From Apostichopus japonicus (lineage: Eukaryota; Echinodermata; Holothuroidea; Aspidochirotida; Stichopodidae): a stretch of DNA of 64,000 nt. Below the pieces are notes generated by a model that worked only from the letters and a program-made list of their open reading frames with translations, ran no database searches and was not told the origin of the DNA. This document shows, piece by piece, positions 35,201 to 47,945 of the stretch. Position numbers and translations under genes: made by a program. The first letter of the stretch is position 1. Each line of letters begins with the position of its first letter. The stretch covers positions 31,397,898 to 31,461,897 of the forward strand of contig NC_092577.1 in the NCBI RefSeq assembly GCF_037975245.1. Reading direction: 5' to 3'.

Positions 35201-36808
35201 TATGCTGAGCCTTACCTTCTTAGCAGTGATCTTCTTCTGGAGTTCCTTGGCATCTCTAGCATGCCTCTGCTTCCTACGTTTCAAAACAGTCTCGGGTACA
35301 ACCGGCTTGCGGTCCGCTTTGCTGAAAACACAGAGATCAGGAAAGGAACATTAATCTACCTAGCCATGAAAATACTATGCTCAATCTGGATTTGATTTTG
35401 TGTAGAACACCTAGCCTATGGCACAACTCAGAGCACAGATTTCATCTGTAAAAGCTTAGAAGAGTTCACACAGTATTAATTTTTGTTTCCAGGTATTATA
35501 TAGCAAAGGTGCTATACAAACATACAAAATTATACAACAAAGAGCAAAGATGTACACAAATTAACCCTCAACGAGAATGGCAAATCCCTGCTTATAAGAG
35601 ACAATTTAATCCACTTTGTTTGTCCTTTTGCAAATTTGCATATTAAATGAGAATGGCATAATGCTTATAAACTGTGCCAATGCAATGACTGTGTGGACAA
35701 ATTTTCCAGGTGAAAATGTCTAAACCAGGAAAGGGTTACATGTTGGACTGTAGACAAAGTAAGCAACCACATACAAATAGAAATCAAATGAACAGTTAAA
35801 CAAAGCAATGGTTGGGTTCTTTGAATTGTATCTGTGCAATATTTGTTAAGCCTTGGGAAAGTTAATGATTAGCCTGGGTTTAACGTAGTATCCACGCCTA
35901 CAAATACATAGCCATGACATGACCTATAAGGATTGTACACTGTAATTTCTCAATGGTAAGAGCAAAAATGTGCTTTAAAACGAATAAAATGACATTGGAA
36001 CAAGACAACCACAACTATCACTCAGTGCAGCTTGGGCCTGCTGTACATCAATTCTCACAGAGTTAGGTGTACACACAGAATGTTTCCAAACTCCAGCACA
36101 TAATTGTCATATATGAGGCGGAAACCCAGAGAACTACTGCCACCATGTATGTTTAACTGACATCAAGCAGCTATGCCTAGGCCTTTTACTTTATGTATAG
36201 ATTATATAGCCTAAGCTCACTACTTGCAATACTAGAGCTAGGATAAAGGCCTACTCTGAGTATGCAATTCAGGATAAGTCATGATGTTACCATGCCAGGC
36301 CTCTATATGATAATCTTAACTTCCCACAAAGAGGTATAGGTCTAAAACAGAATGCTAGCCCAGTACTACTACTACTACTAGCCTAACACGCTAAGGTTGG
36401 GCATTGAGCCTTATCTACAATTACACTACTAGTACCCCTAAGACAAGTCTATACCTTCATTTTTTAATTCATTATTGCAGCTAAGAGTCTGTGGAAAGTG
36501 AGAGCCTAAGGTTGGCAAGTCGTGGCTTACAAGTAAGAGAGTAATTCTGTGCTGTTGTCGGGTAGGCTGGCCTAACATTATTTGACAGGCTAACCGTACT
36601 CAGTTTACTAACGCAAGTGTGTATTGAGATGTTTAAAATATCAGTTTAAATTCACGATTCGCTACAACCAATTAGTCTAATAAATGCGAGTATTAAATGA
36701 GAAATTTCTGGAATCACTTAGTGTGATATTCTTGCAAACATTTGGAAGGTGATGCTCGAGATATATACAGATAAACTTTTGTTAATATGTTACGTACTCG
36801 TTCGCCAT
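29055..36808 (-). CDS. RPL7: 60S ribosomal protein L7 (uL30), 6 coding exons
   Basis: Exons on the minus strand: 36798-36808, 35216-35321, 34033-34199, 33293-33430, 32467-32576 and 29055-29263. All junctions are GT..AG, phases agree, and the total is 741 bases, or 246 residues plus stop, close to the usual ~248 of animal RPL7. The product is a large-subunit ribosomal protein acting in cytoplasmic translation. The N-terminal basic helix ([14 protein letters not shown]) is followed by uL30 hallmarks [54 protein letters not shown] and the C-terminal FVEGGD-like [11 protein letters not shown] with RRMN end. The first coding exon holds only MAN plus two bases, common in ribosomal protein genes. 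The 5' end has a pyrimidine tract typical of 5'TOP mRNAs. No interruptions are seen, so this is the functional gene and not a processed pseudogene. Confidence 0.97.
29480..31320. repeat. ~145-bp tandem array with TGACCT half-sites, in RPL7 intron 5
   Basis: Units starting at the TGACCTCTGGTGACC landmark lie at 30348, 30493, 30639, 30784, 30929 and 31076 (period 145-147), with degenerate units at about 29493, 29633 and 29771. Each unit carries TGACCT-type half-sites, then CCATGAAAAA, AGGGATCAT, CCAAGTTTAAAGTT and CTTGAGATATCGTGTTTAC. The array ends in (ACAC)n/(ACAT)n and a hairpin with arms GATTCCTT and AAGGAATC (31277-31303). Confidence 0.92.
31277..31303. repeat. 8-bp perfect hairpin at end of the 145-bp array
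   Basis: Arms GATTCCTT and AAGGAATC around an 11-base loop that is itself CGGC/TTCGGC rich. A degenerate copy of this end follows an ACAC run at about 32352-32410. Confidence 0.85.
32185..32420. repeat. Degenerate isolated unit of the 145-bp array
   Basis: It shares ATCGTGTTCACAAAG, CAGACTTTGG, GACCTCAAAAGACTTT, the ACACAC run and the CCAAGGAATC end with the main array, but is separated from it by ~870 bases of unrelated DNA. Confidence 0.65.
32467..32576 (-). CDS. RPL7: RPL7 coding exon 5
   Basis: Acceptor CTTTACAG, donor CTCG|GTGAGT. Encodes [18 protein letters not shown] to IIEKEL. Confidence 0.97.
33293..33430 (-). CDS. RPL7: RPL7 coding exon 4
   Basis: Acceptor GTATTTACAG, donor TTGGGG|GTAAGA. 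Encodes [18 protein letters not shown] to LVEPYVAWG, the most conserved part of the protein. Confidence 0.97.
33641..33867 (+). mobile_element. tRNA-derived SINE (family 1) in RPL7 intron 3
   Basis: The head has an A box TAGCTCAGTGG (33648-33658) and a B box GAGTTCGAGTC (33691-33701) at normal tRNA spacing, with GGAGTG..CACTCC acceptor arms. The anticodon arm is poor, so it is not a working tRNA. A 150-base body (AATGTAAGAGACT to GTTCCTGCTTACAGGAGGATCTAAA) and an ACATAC tail follow. The body recurs without the head at 41653-41788. Confidence 0.8.
34033..34199 (-). CDS. RPL7: RPL7 coding exon 3
   Basis: Acceptor TTTTCTTCAG, donor AGAGG|GTAAGTG. Encodes the basic helix and the start of the uL30 fold ([17 protein letters not shown]). 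Confidence 0.96.
35216..35321 (-). CDS. RPL7: RPL7 coding exon 2
   Basis: Acceptor GTGTTTTCAG, donor AAGAAG|GTAAGG. Lys/Arg-rich N-terminal extension, 35 codons plus the last base of Asp. Confidence 0.95.
36798..36808 (-). CDS. RPL7: RPL7 coding exon 1 (ATG exon)
   Basis: Encodes M-A-N and two bases of Asp; donor GA|GTACGT. Confidence 0.9.
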
Positions 36809-36819
36809 GATGGCCTAGT

Positions 36820-36828
36820 AAAAAGAGG
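36820..36828 (-). promoter_or_regulatory. RPL7 5'TOP-like pyrimidine tract / likely transcription start
   Basis: On the minus strand CCTCTTTTT lies 11 bases upstream of the ATG. Animal ribosomal protein mRNAs begin at a C inside such a tract, which couples their translation to TOR signalling. The short leader fits. Confidence 0.65.
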
Positions 36829-37721
36829 ACGTTGGGTGGAGTCTATCGTTACGCGTGTAAGCGCTGCAGCTCTTGCCAACGCATGGATAGCTCGACGAAT
36901 GGTACACATATTATATCAACATTGAGCAATGTTTGTGAATAATTATGACCTTAACTATTGTTTTAACTAATAAATATTCCTTTGAAATACTTCTTCTTTC
37001 AACTTGTGGATATTGTACGATCCAGTTTGTTGATAAGTTCTGAGATAGAAAATCCTTGGTTGTGAGATTTGGTTCATGGTTATTGTTTTCATGCATAATA
37101 CGGCCACTTAGGTGAAGAAGCTTCACTTCTCTCGATATTGCTTTTACGCGCTACTAAGGATCCAGTGTCAAAATTTGATGCACAGAACAATGATACTTGC
37201 ATATCAGTCTATCGAATTCGCGAAAAGGTAATTTTGCGACAAGTTTGTTTTCAGTGACACATGCAGCTGTATGTAGCATAGACCCCTATTAATTTGTTTT
37301 AAATCCCCTTTCTTCGGTGCAGGAAGGCTATACGGACAATTTGATATCATAGATGATGGAACTTACACTTAGCTAGTACTGGAACACCATTTTCTTAGAT
37401 AAACAGCTTATTTGCCAGTAATACACTGTGTGAAATACGCACTGAACTATATCTAAACTATATACATGACATTATGTAAATGTTGTGTGACTGACGGCAT
37501 GATATCATTTTACTGCATAAAATCAGGCCATGGCAGTACAAATTTCCTAATACTGTTTCTGGCTGAATTTCCTTAACAGGCGCTTGCGGACGGGGATGGG
37601 GGGGGGGTGCAATCTAACACAATTTCACTAGAAGTAGGGGGCCTACACAAAATTTCAATAGGAGTCCTTCTAACGTAACCCTGCCTTCGACCTGGAGAAG
37701 ATATACACCCCACCCCCCCAC
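36829..37721. other. Upstream of RPL7; no recognised gene
   Basis: Contains the RPL7 promoter region and AT-rich DNA. No plus-strand exon could be supported, so a bidirectional promoter is not shown. Confidence 0.5.
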
Positions 37722-38066
37722 CAGTGGCGTAGTTACGTTCTTTTGAGTGGGGGGCTAAAGACTGATGGGCGGCCTGGGGGAGGGGTCTCCCCTTTGGAAT
37801 TTTTTTGCATTTCCAGGTGGCCTCAGATGCAATTTGGTGCAATATAGCACACTTCAACCCACCCACTCCATTTTGTATATAATTTTGCATTTTCACCTGG
37901 CCTTAGATGCAATTTGGTGCTCCAAATGAGATTTTTTTCTCATTTGGAAATGAAAAGGGTGTTTTCTGACTTGCGAAATGGGGGGGGGGCGGAATGATAC
38001 TTCCGCCCTCCATATTTTTCACCGGGGGGGCTGGCGCCCCCCAGCCCCCCGGTTCCTACGCCCTTG
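37722..38066 (-). mobile_element. hAT-type MITE, family A, copy 2 (reverse orientation)
   Basis: Begins CAGTGGCGTAG and ends GGTTCCTACGCCCTTG, the reverse complement of copy 1. Target duplication is not preserved (flanks CCCCCCAC and GTAGTCAC). The interior matches copies 1 and 3, including the ATGAG..CTCATTTGG hairpin and the G-rich/C-rich module. Confidence 0.9.
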
Positions 38067-38398
38067 GTAGTCACACTCAAATCCTTCAATTTTTGTTTTT
38101 TGTGTTCCTCTACCCTAGCTCCCAAGTTTTCATCAACGTCAATCTTAGGCCTATACAAATTAGTCCTATCAATTACAAACTGCCATGATTTTAAGCCGTC
38201 TCACCCAAAGTCCTCATCATAGCCTAAACATGTCTCTTGAGTGATGCCATATGTAGATCTAATTATCAGTTTGTAGCTAATTATAACTTTAACTTTCATA
38301 TCCCAAACCAATAAAAATTGTTATGTTGATCATGATGAGTACATGCACATCTGAAGTTGGTTTCACAACTCAGAGGCTCGATAATTGGCTATAGATAA

Positions 38399-38399
38399 A

Positions 38400-38426
<27 letters not shown>
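38399..38426. repeat. (TA)n microsatellite
   Basis: About 14 TA units. Confidence 0.95.
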
Positions 38427-38431
<5 letters not shown>

Positions 38432-38957
38432 ATAAAAATAGCAAAATGCCCAGGTGTGCACGGGAATGAACTCTTTTCAGCTGTAAACTCCAACAAGAAT
38501 GAGATTAAGTTAACTATAATGCGGGATGGTGTGGGGGGGGGGGGGTTATGGGGGTATGCATCTTAAAGGTCTTCAGTATTTACCCAAACTGTAACGTGCT
38601 AAATGTTGCTAAATGTCTTCGAAAGTAGTATGGCAGTATTTCTTATATGAATATATTACATTTAATTAATACATATGTAACTTAAATTAGACAATGTTAA
38701 TTGTTGTCGCAATGAGGACAAATGCTTTGAGAGTGGCAATCCGAAATGCAGTTTGGAATTTGAGCATGAGCCTGGCCATTATTTGACACTTTCTAACATA
38801 ATTTAGGACGCAATACTGATGACCAAATATCACGGTAAGTCATCCGTCTCGTGATGATATTTCAGCATTTTCTAAAATACAATTTCTGGTTACCCACTGC
38901 GCACATACTCATTATGTATGCAATAATGTTCAGTACAATTGGCAAACCAATTAATAT

Positions 38958-39262
38958 ACCTGTGATGTGGCCGAGTGGATAATGGCGATGGTATTTGAAG
39001 CAATGAGGCTTACGACAGTCGGGAAGTTCCGGATTCTATACCCGGCCGGGTCATAGTTACGTGGGTTTTTCATCCAAGAGCAATCTTCAGTTTGCCCATC
39101 TGAAATGACTTTCTAGACTCCATATTTGAGTTAAAATGTTGAATTGAAAGCCACCAGACGTGTAAATTGTAACCAATAACCTTTCGGGTTTCTCCCACAT
39201 TTGTGGTCGCTTAAGCGTCGTAAAAATAACTGATGATTATTATTATATTATATATATTAAAG
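38958..39262 (+). mobile_element. tRNA-Ser-like SINE (family 2)
   Basis: The first ~90 bases follow tRNA-Ser (TGA anticodon): TGATG-GGCCGAGTGG (A box 38968-38978), GGTATTTGAAGCAATG (anticodon arm), a long variable arm and a decayed B box (GGATTCTATACCC). A 160-base body and an (ATT)n tail follow, the usual SINE structure. No target duplication was identified. Confidence 0.72.
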
Positions 39263-39525
39263 TATGAAACAGAGGTGCTTCAAGTCACATGTGATCTTTA
39301 ATATAATAACAAACAATACCAAACATCGAGAACTTACAAGTAGCTGCCGAATGTGTGCCAATCTATAAGACAATGAAACTGCAATATGCTAACGGTAATC
39401 AGATAGGCCCTATGACGTAACGGATTATCATTCTACTTGAGCGTTGAAGAGAAGAAAAACGCATGCTTTTCGGGAAAATAGCTCTCGACCCAAACGAAAA
39501 TTGTCTCGCGACCAACTCTTGAGTC

Positions 39526-41093
<1,568 letters not shown>

Positions 41094-41188
41094 ATGATCG
41101 ACAATATGCAACCAGGCGGTTTCCCAAAGCAGCGAAGACGTTCAGTAATCGAGAAAATTATCCAGATTATAGCGCCAACACCTCGGAG
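41094..41188 (+). CDS. Candidate alternative first coding exon (1a) of an unrecognised gene
   Basis: The ATG is the first after an in-frame TGA 30 bases upstream. Thirty-one codons (MIDNMQPGGFPKQRRRS, then VIEKIIQIIAPTPR) end in a strong donor CGGAG|GTAAGT in phase 2. The phase matches exon 2 at 55001, where AG + C makes Ser. The stretch is basic and amphipathic. No family recognised. Another first exon, 44735-44787, ends in the same phase. Confidence 0.45.
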
Positions 41189-41652
41189 GTAAGTATATAC
41201 CCGCACTGACTATATAAACGCCACTTAGTATGCATATCTTTATACACAAAGAGACGAACACACACACACACACATGGTGGTTCTCATAAACAAAAATCCA
41301 GAGTGGAGGGAGAGGGAGAAGGCCGTGGCAAGTAGTGACAGGTCTGCGATAATAGCCTAAGGATCAAACGATTTACAATAAGAAATAGTTAACCTGTTTA
41401 CAGGTTGACCTTTTTCAAGGGTGATTTTTCAAGGGAGAAGTTCAGCCCTCGCTTACCCCCCCCCCTCCCCTACACCTCCTCCAATGCACGTTCACAAATG
41501 TAGAAGCGAAGAATCGTGTATCAAGCGCATAAGAGTATACCATTGTTCTTGCGTGCCTACCGTCCACGGAAACTCCATGTTACTCTGTGATTTTATAAAA
41601 GTAACTGGTTAGGCCTAGTGTAATAACCGTACTTCATTTATCATTCGATGCA

Positions 41653-41788
41653 TACAATTGTAACTTCATAGTTAAATATGCCGTTAATATATGAATGCAA
41701 GAGACTGACTTGCAGTTTTGATCAGCCAATGAGGCTTCTTCGCGAGTTCCTGCTTGCAGGAGGATCTAAATTGCATACATACATAGTG
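41653..41788 (+). mobile_element. 5'-truncated SINE, family 1
   Basis: Matches the body of the 33641-33867 SINE (TATGAATGCAAGAGACT, GATCAGCCAATGAGGCTTCTT, GAGTTCCTGCTTGCAGGAGG) and ends in an ACATAC tail. The tRNA head is missing, as expected after incomplete target-primed reverse transcription. Confidence 0.8.
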
Positions 41789-43588
41789 CAGCGTTTCGCA
41801 TGCACTGTGATGATAGCAATATGAAACGTTTTTGTAATGAGCTGGTAATTATTCTCAAACATGTAGTAATAATAATAATAAGTAACTTTCCGCCAAAATT
41901 GTAGTACGCAAATTATAAGCTATAAGCATATAGTGTACACGTTTATGCTAATGTGTTGCATTGTATATTCAAGGTAATTGTCCACTAAATAACCCCAGTT
42001 CCTGCAAGTGAGTTCAGGATCTTTCTCTCGTATAGTCATGAAACATATATGTTCTGACATGAAGTCCAGTGCTCCATTGTGTTGTTGTCAAGGGAAAGCC
42101 ACGCTCACCATACGTAAGCATGCACATGTAGACACAATCATGTAAACGCCGATCTTGTGAGCATGCGCATAATCAGCTGTCATATATCATTAGCACATAG
42201 CGTTACGAAATATTGCAACGTGAATTGTTGTGGTGTAGACTATAACAGGAAATATAACATGACGTACCCAGGGAACTTATACACTGGCAGTTAGCCAAAA
42301 CAAGATACATCTAAGTAGTACGGTATAGGAGTGACTACGCAATCGTATTATCGACGCTCGTTAACAAACGGATTATCATGCGGGTAATTGTATGGGCTGA
42401 TTAAATGTTAGTGTACCCGTAGTAGACAGACGTATGGAGTCCCAAGTGACTTGACCGTACCAGAGAGAGCCTCTTAGAATACGACGTTCCCCAGGTCCTA
42501 CCAAGAATGTGACGTCAGATGGGTGCTAAACAATAGGTAATGAAAATTCCAACAGATTGACGGAAATTAACTTAGAAGTAGCAGTCGATCCCTGCGGGAA
42601 AACAGCAGCTGTTGTCAAAACATCGCGAGCTTTAGTGTGTAAAGCAAAGGTTTTTATATTGTTAAATGGTTTGAGTCAAAACTCAAACGTGCATGCTTTT
42701 TATTTTTCATACTAATTTATATTGTATTTTATTCTGCATTTTTTACTACATATTTTGTGTCATATATATATATATATTATTTGCTGTTACATAGCGTTTT
42801 AGAGCACTTTTGTGGATTTTACGCTTTACAAAATAAATTATTATTATTATTAAGTTTACCGGTTTTATACCGTCATGAGCAACGCCTTACCTGCTTGCGT
42901 AATACAAAATGTGCCGGTGTACATCGTCAACGTTCCCTTATATACCTTGTCGTACGTTTGTTGTTTGTACTCGAAACAACCTTTATGCACTATAGTTGTA
43001 GAAAGTTACTCCTCCAATCTATTTTATATTTTTCGCTTAACAATAAGGATAGTTTCAACTGCCGTCCTTTTAAGGTTATTCAACATTACATAAAACATTT
43101 TTAATGTGTGTAAATACTGTTTCTCTACACGTTGTCTTCATTCTATAACCTGTAAGCGATTTGTTCAATAATTCGTCTTATAGACTTTTAAGTAGCGCAG
43201 AAAAACATTTTTGCACCGTTGGCTTGCCATAGGCGTACGTTTTGGTTAACCTTGGCCTCAATATGTTAACTTTTGTATCATTGCTAACAACCATAAAGGT
43301 ATAAGTTTATTCATGGCCCACATATCGATAAAGGCAACCTAGAACATTGACTAGTTAGTTATACATAGCCTGATATTTACATGAAAAGCATCATGTTGAA
43401 CTAAATGATTAGTAATGATACTTCCATACAGTAACCTTTTCGGTTTTGTTTTGGCATTGGAATTTTTGTGAATGATTGTTTCTGGAAGTGAAGTATTCTA
43501 AAGTTGGCCATATATCCTGGAAATATTGGACCACAAAAACACTCAGAGCCACCCCTCCCTTTAAACGTGTACATTGTAGGCCTACATA

Positions 43589-43872
43589 CTGAATAAGTTA
43601 TATGTCAACATTGAAGGAGGAAGGGTGGGGGGTGAGGTTCAACAGCAATATCATATTCCCGGAATTCCTGTAGAAAATATGGTCACCAGGCCATATATAC
43701 TGTTCTGAATTTCCAACTCACTACAAATTTCAATATATATATATACATACTATATATACTATGTATACTATATATATACTATATATACTAGATACTGACG
43801 AAGTTATATGTCAACATTGAAGGAGGAAGGGTGGGGGGGGGTTGGGGTTGGGGTGAGGTTCAACAGCAATAT
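43589..43872. repeat. Direct duplication of a ~65-bp segment around a TA-rich spacer
   Basis: AAGTTATATGTCAACATTG followed by AAGGAGGAAGGGTGGGG and TGAGGTTCAACAGCAATAT occurs twice. The second copy has extra GGGGTT repeats. Confidence 0.85.
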
Positions 43873-43884
43873 GTATTTATATAT

Positions 43885-44276
43885 ATATTGCTGATTTAAA
43901 TAAGTATATGTCGATTTAAACTGGTATAAGTCGAATTAAATTGGAATATGTAGATTTAAATTGACATATACCTATTTAATTCGACATGTCATCGATTTAA
44001 ACTAGTATGTGTCGATTTAAATTGACATATACCGATTTATTTTACTTATCATCGATTTAAATTGGTATATGTCGATTTAAATCAATGATATGTCGAATTA
44101 AACTGCAGTCGATTTAAATCGATGATATGTAGAATTAAACTGGTATATGTCGATTTAAAACGGTAGAAGGCAATTGAAGCTTCTGGAAACTGGTATAAGT
44201 CGAAGGAAATTGGTATATATCGATTTAAATCGGTATAAGTCGATTGCCCACGATTTGAGACTGATGGCCCGCCATA
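43885..44276. mobile_element. Half copy of the TATGGCGGGCCATCAG MITE
   Basis: The right half only: CGATTTAAATCG-type array, CTGGAAACTGGTATAAGTCG, CACGATTTGAGACTGATGG and the end GGCCCGCCATA. It matches the right arm of 6589-7574; the left terminus is absent. Confidence 0.85.
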
Positions 44277-44734
44277 CGCTTGGTGCAGAGTGCACGCTAA
44301 AACAAGAAACCTGGAACCTATAATGTTTATATGGCGCTTACAGATCTCCGTAAGCATATCTGCTTCCGCGTCGCAGTTAATTTCACTCAGGCTTTGATGA
44401 TTGTTAAAATCCCAGTGACACTAGACCAGGTGTAATCTATGCAGTCCTTTCATAACATGGCAAAGTAGGCTCTCGTTAAGTTGCTCAAATTCGCAATATC
44501 ATGGCCGTACATATCGGTTGATAAACTGAGGCAGTGAAAGTGCTAGGCTGTGTATACCGCATCATTGAAGAAGACATTCGACATGGATACTGAATATTGT
44601 AGCAGTATACGATCGTAGCTGTCATCATTATGTGTACAGGCTTATGTTAAATTACTTCGGAAAAAAACTTCACAGTCATTTAGAGCGTCATCCTCCATCA
44701 GCTTACTTGTACCTTCATCGGACGGGTTTGTAAA

Positions 44735-44787
44735 ATGCCGAAACCCAAAAAATTGTTAAGTCCAAGGAAACTCCCAAATATCTTCCG
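44735..44787 (+). CDS. Candidate alternative first coding exon (1b) of an unrecognised gene
   Basis: ATG followed by MPKPKKLLSPRKLPNIF and two bases, ending at TTCCG|GTAAGT, a near-consensus donor in phase 2. Joining to exon 2 at 55001 (CG + C = Arg) keeps an open frame. The peptide is strongly basic. I do not recognise the protein. Confidence 0.5.
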
Positions 44788-46354
44788 GTAAGTTCAGCTT
44801 AAATTTAGTCTCTAACCAGAATATTTCCGATCAATATACATGATGCATGTGTTTGCTAATAATGGGACGGGTGACTTTCATCCCGCTGTGCCAGCCGTTA
44901 TATGCGGCTTGTATTATTGGTCTGTATTGTAAATAGTAGGCCTATCTACTGGTAGACCCAGGCTTACCCCTCCGGATTCTATGTGAAATTGGCGTTTTAT
45001 GGGTTAAAACTCGTCCGCCAGTGCATGTTGACCATTATTTGACTTTTGTAGCATATATGTGGCTAATGCTAATACCGATTATCATATACAGTAGTATGAA
45101 AGCTAAATATGGACGTGTGTAAAGGCTCTAGAGTGTATGCTGATGTAAACACTTCCTCCATGATTTTAAGCATATATCTCGCATGCCGATATCCATGTCA
45201 CAAATTGACAATACTAGCGAAATAGGAAGCTTCTGTCTCAAGATATTTTATGAACAAGAGAAGTGTCTATAGTGCACACATCACCAGTTCCGTAAACACA
45301 ATGATATTTGCACTTAATTGTTCCGCAAAGAAAGAGGAAAGGGGGGGGGGCGTTGGAGGTGTGTGTGTGGATTGACTAGTCACCAGAATTTTTAGAAAAT
45401 TTAATGGAGGGAAATGTAATATTCTTCTCCTTCATTTCAATCATGGAAAATTACATTTTATATAGTCCATGTGCCGATCTCCAAATTTCGACATAACTTG
45501 TGGGAAATTAAGTCATAATTTCTGGCTTTGTGACAGTTATTAAAAGTATTTAGCCTTTATTATAGTGGTGCACGTATTGTTTACTTTGTGTACAATTTCA
45601 GTGCGGGTACTTTCCCTTTCGGCGCTCCATAGTTCTTTGTTGTTGAGAGTCCTGCATGCTGCTCCGTTATGTCTAGCTGTGTTCTATACTGATGTCAGGG
45701 TATTTCCAGCTTCTGTTTATCTAGATTTGCGCAATGCATTTTACATATGCTAATCCAGAAATTCATCCCTGAGGCGCTCGAGAGGATAGGTAGTTTGCGA
45801 GAGGATACGGATGCCGGAAACATTCGAAACCAAGAATCAAACCATTGCTTAGCGAGTATTGAAAACACAACGGGTGTGATATGAGGAAAGGAGGGGGGAA
45901 AAGGGGATTATCCTCTATGAGGATATGGAATTTGCAAATTGCACCTTGCGGATTAAGGAGCAAAGAACGGATTACATATGTTTGTAGAACTGATAGAGGC
46001 CGGTGATGTGAGATTTAATACGAAAGATCCAATCGGTTTCTTACGTTAACGTTCAGTAGCGGATTTGAAGTTCGAGGTAATTAAAATAAATTCTAGGTTT
46101 AATGACTATGAAGATTGAAATGCTCGGAAACGTGGAATCCTGCCAAATAATCACGAATAATGTTTTTGTGATTATTAAAACTTAAGCGGAACCGGGAGCC
46201 TGTTTAACCTATACATAATTGCCCTCTTTGCAAAGTTTTCCTGTAAAGTCATGGTTTATTTGGTTCTAAATTCCATCAATGCAACTTACACTTATCTAGC
46301 GTCATACTTTCATTGTGTTACATTTTGTACTGTTAATTCGACTGCCAAGTATTG

Positions 46355-46381
46355 CTGATGAAGGTCCCAGTGGGACCGAAA
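46355..46381 (+). ncRNA. Hammerhead-ribozyme-like core (Penelope-associated)
   Basis: CTGATGA, a perfect 6-bp stem II (GGTCCC, loop AGT, GGGACC), then GAAA: the conserved catalytic core of hammerhead ribozymes. Penelope-like elements are known to carry hammerhead motifs near their ends. Stems I and III and the cleavage site were not confidently placed. The reading is a motif match only. Confidence 0.55.
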
Positions 46382-46437
46382 TTTCCAATATAGTTTCTAA
46401 AACATAACTCCTTATTTGTTATTTCTCTGGTTTTCTC

Positions 46438-46441
<4 letters not shown>

Positions 46442-46511
<70 letters not shown>

Positions 46512-46520
46512 TATATATAT
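46442..46520. repeat. (TA)n microsatellite with CAGA interruptions
   Basis: Two TA blocks separated by TACAGATA. Confidence 0.95.
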
Positions 46521-46917
46521 GTATATCTCCCACTGCATCTTTATTTAGGATTTGGGAATTCCCATGAGGACGAGTAAACTTTAAACTATATGTGAAATGT
46601 GGGGTTTCTCCGGTGTGATTGTCTCGGCATGCTGCCAAGTTCTCGTCTGTCAACATCCGTTCGGCTTCCTCAAGTTCAACATCTGGCCGTTTCAATTTGT
46701 CTATGATTTCAAAATACTCATGTTCAGTTTTCTCTTTGATTGCGATCGTATATAGCTAATGTGAATAACATGTACAGAGCCATGTTATTACTTCCTTGTT
46801 GGCTTTGTCTATGATTAGTGGCGTAGCGCGTTCTGCAGTCTTGGAGGATATGTAGGACTTAGTGCCAGTTTCACAAAGATCACTAAGTCGCCTACATAAC
46901 TTAGTCCACTCTCCACT

Positions 46918-47945
46918 CACTGGCGGATCCAGAGCCTTTGTTTGGGAGGGGCCAAAGTGGCATTAGAGTGATATGGGGGAGGGGTCTAAGGGGAGGGGGT
47001 GCCCCCCCTCCCCTTTGGAAAATTTTCTATTGCTGAATGCCCTCAGATGCAATTTGGTGCGACAAAAGTGTACAATGGTGATGTTAATTTACTTCTAAAA
47101 AAAAAAATGTTTCCTAGGTGTAATTTTCTAAAATATTTATAAAACAAAGTTGGGATCATCTTTCTCAAGAAATTTTTATTCCTCATAGGTTATAAATTTC
47201 TTACACCAGCCTGTAACTGCAAAATGGTGTTAAACTGTAAATCCTCATGCTCATACATTTACATAGCTCCCAACTCTTGAGAAGGCAAATGCTGGTCCAT
47301 TCCACGAATCGCAGTCCTGGGGGAGGGGTATAAGGGGAGGGGGTGTCCCCCTCCCCTTTTGATTTTTTTTGGAATCCTGGTGATGCCTACATTTAAAATG
47401 GTGGCACTTAGAAAGGCTTTTGTCACCCAAAATTTTCTGAGAATTATGCATTTTTTTGTGTGTAACATCAATAAATTGAATAATAGGTGATAATTCATTC
47501 TTTCCCGTGGCATGAAAATGTTCGCTGCTCGCCCCAATGAAAAGAAATATAGGCTAATTTGAGGTTCAAATGATGCTGTAAAGGAGGTTTTATACTCTAT
47601 TATGCTAAATGCTAAAGAAATGATGGTTGCTAAGTCAAAATTTGATGCAAATTTTTGTATGTATACTTGACAATTACAATGCGTTTTTTTTTCGGACGCT
47701 TGTGCCGGTCAGCGGGTTTGGGTGTTAGAATGCGGGTCTAATTCCCGCGAATTGCGGGTCAGTTGGGAGCTCTGCATTTAATTTTAAACCAGAAAACGAA
47801 CAGGTTTAGACTAGTCTACCACTGCTATTCCTCTCGATGTTTTTAATTTCCAATCATATGATTTAGCGGATGTTCGGAAACACTTTTTGGCTCACCTTTG
47901 GGGGGGGGCCATGGCCCCCCTTGGCCCCCCTTGGATCCGCCACTG
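46918..47945. mobile_element. hAT-type element, 1,028 bp, 8-bp target duplication
   Basis: The left end CACTGGCGGATCCAG and right end CTTGGATCCGCCACTG are inverted. TCTCCACT is duplicated exactly at 46910-46917 and 47946-47953. The interior has two GGGGAGGGGGTG..CCCCTCCCCTTT modules (about 46980-47025 and 47320-47360), suggesting a nested or composite element. No transposase reading frame. Confidence 0.92.

Larger units (their letters stand above)
41189..44734. other. Intron or intergenic, no further exon recognised
   Basis: Contains a 5'-truncated family 1 SINE, a TGACGTCA site at 42510-42517, TA-rich tracts, a local duplication (43589-43872) and half of a CGATTTAAATCG MITE. Confidence 0.5.

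Noticed and set aside
29264-36797. snoRNAs in RPL7 introns
   Set aside because: Ribosomal protein introns often host snoRNAs, but I found no convincing minus-strand C box (RTGATGA) paired with a D box (CTGA) in a plausible terminal stem. H/ACA types cannot be excluded by eye.
36829-36910. Bidirectional promoter driving a plus-strand gene from the RPL7 start
   Set aside because: No plus-strand exon with an open frame and donor could be found close to the RPL7 start.
46491-46695. Minus-strand frame starting KRPDVELEEAERMLTDE
   Set aside because: About 55 residues look protein-like, but the frame then enters a TA repeat and no splice sites or family were recognised.
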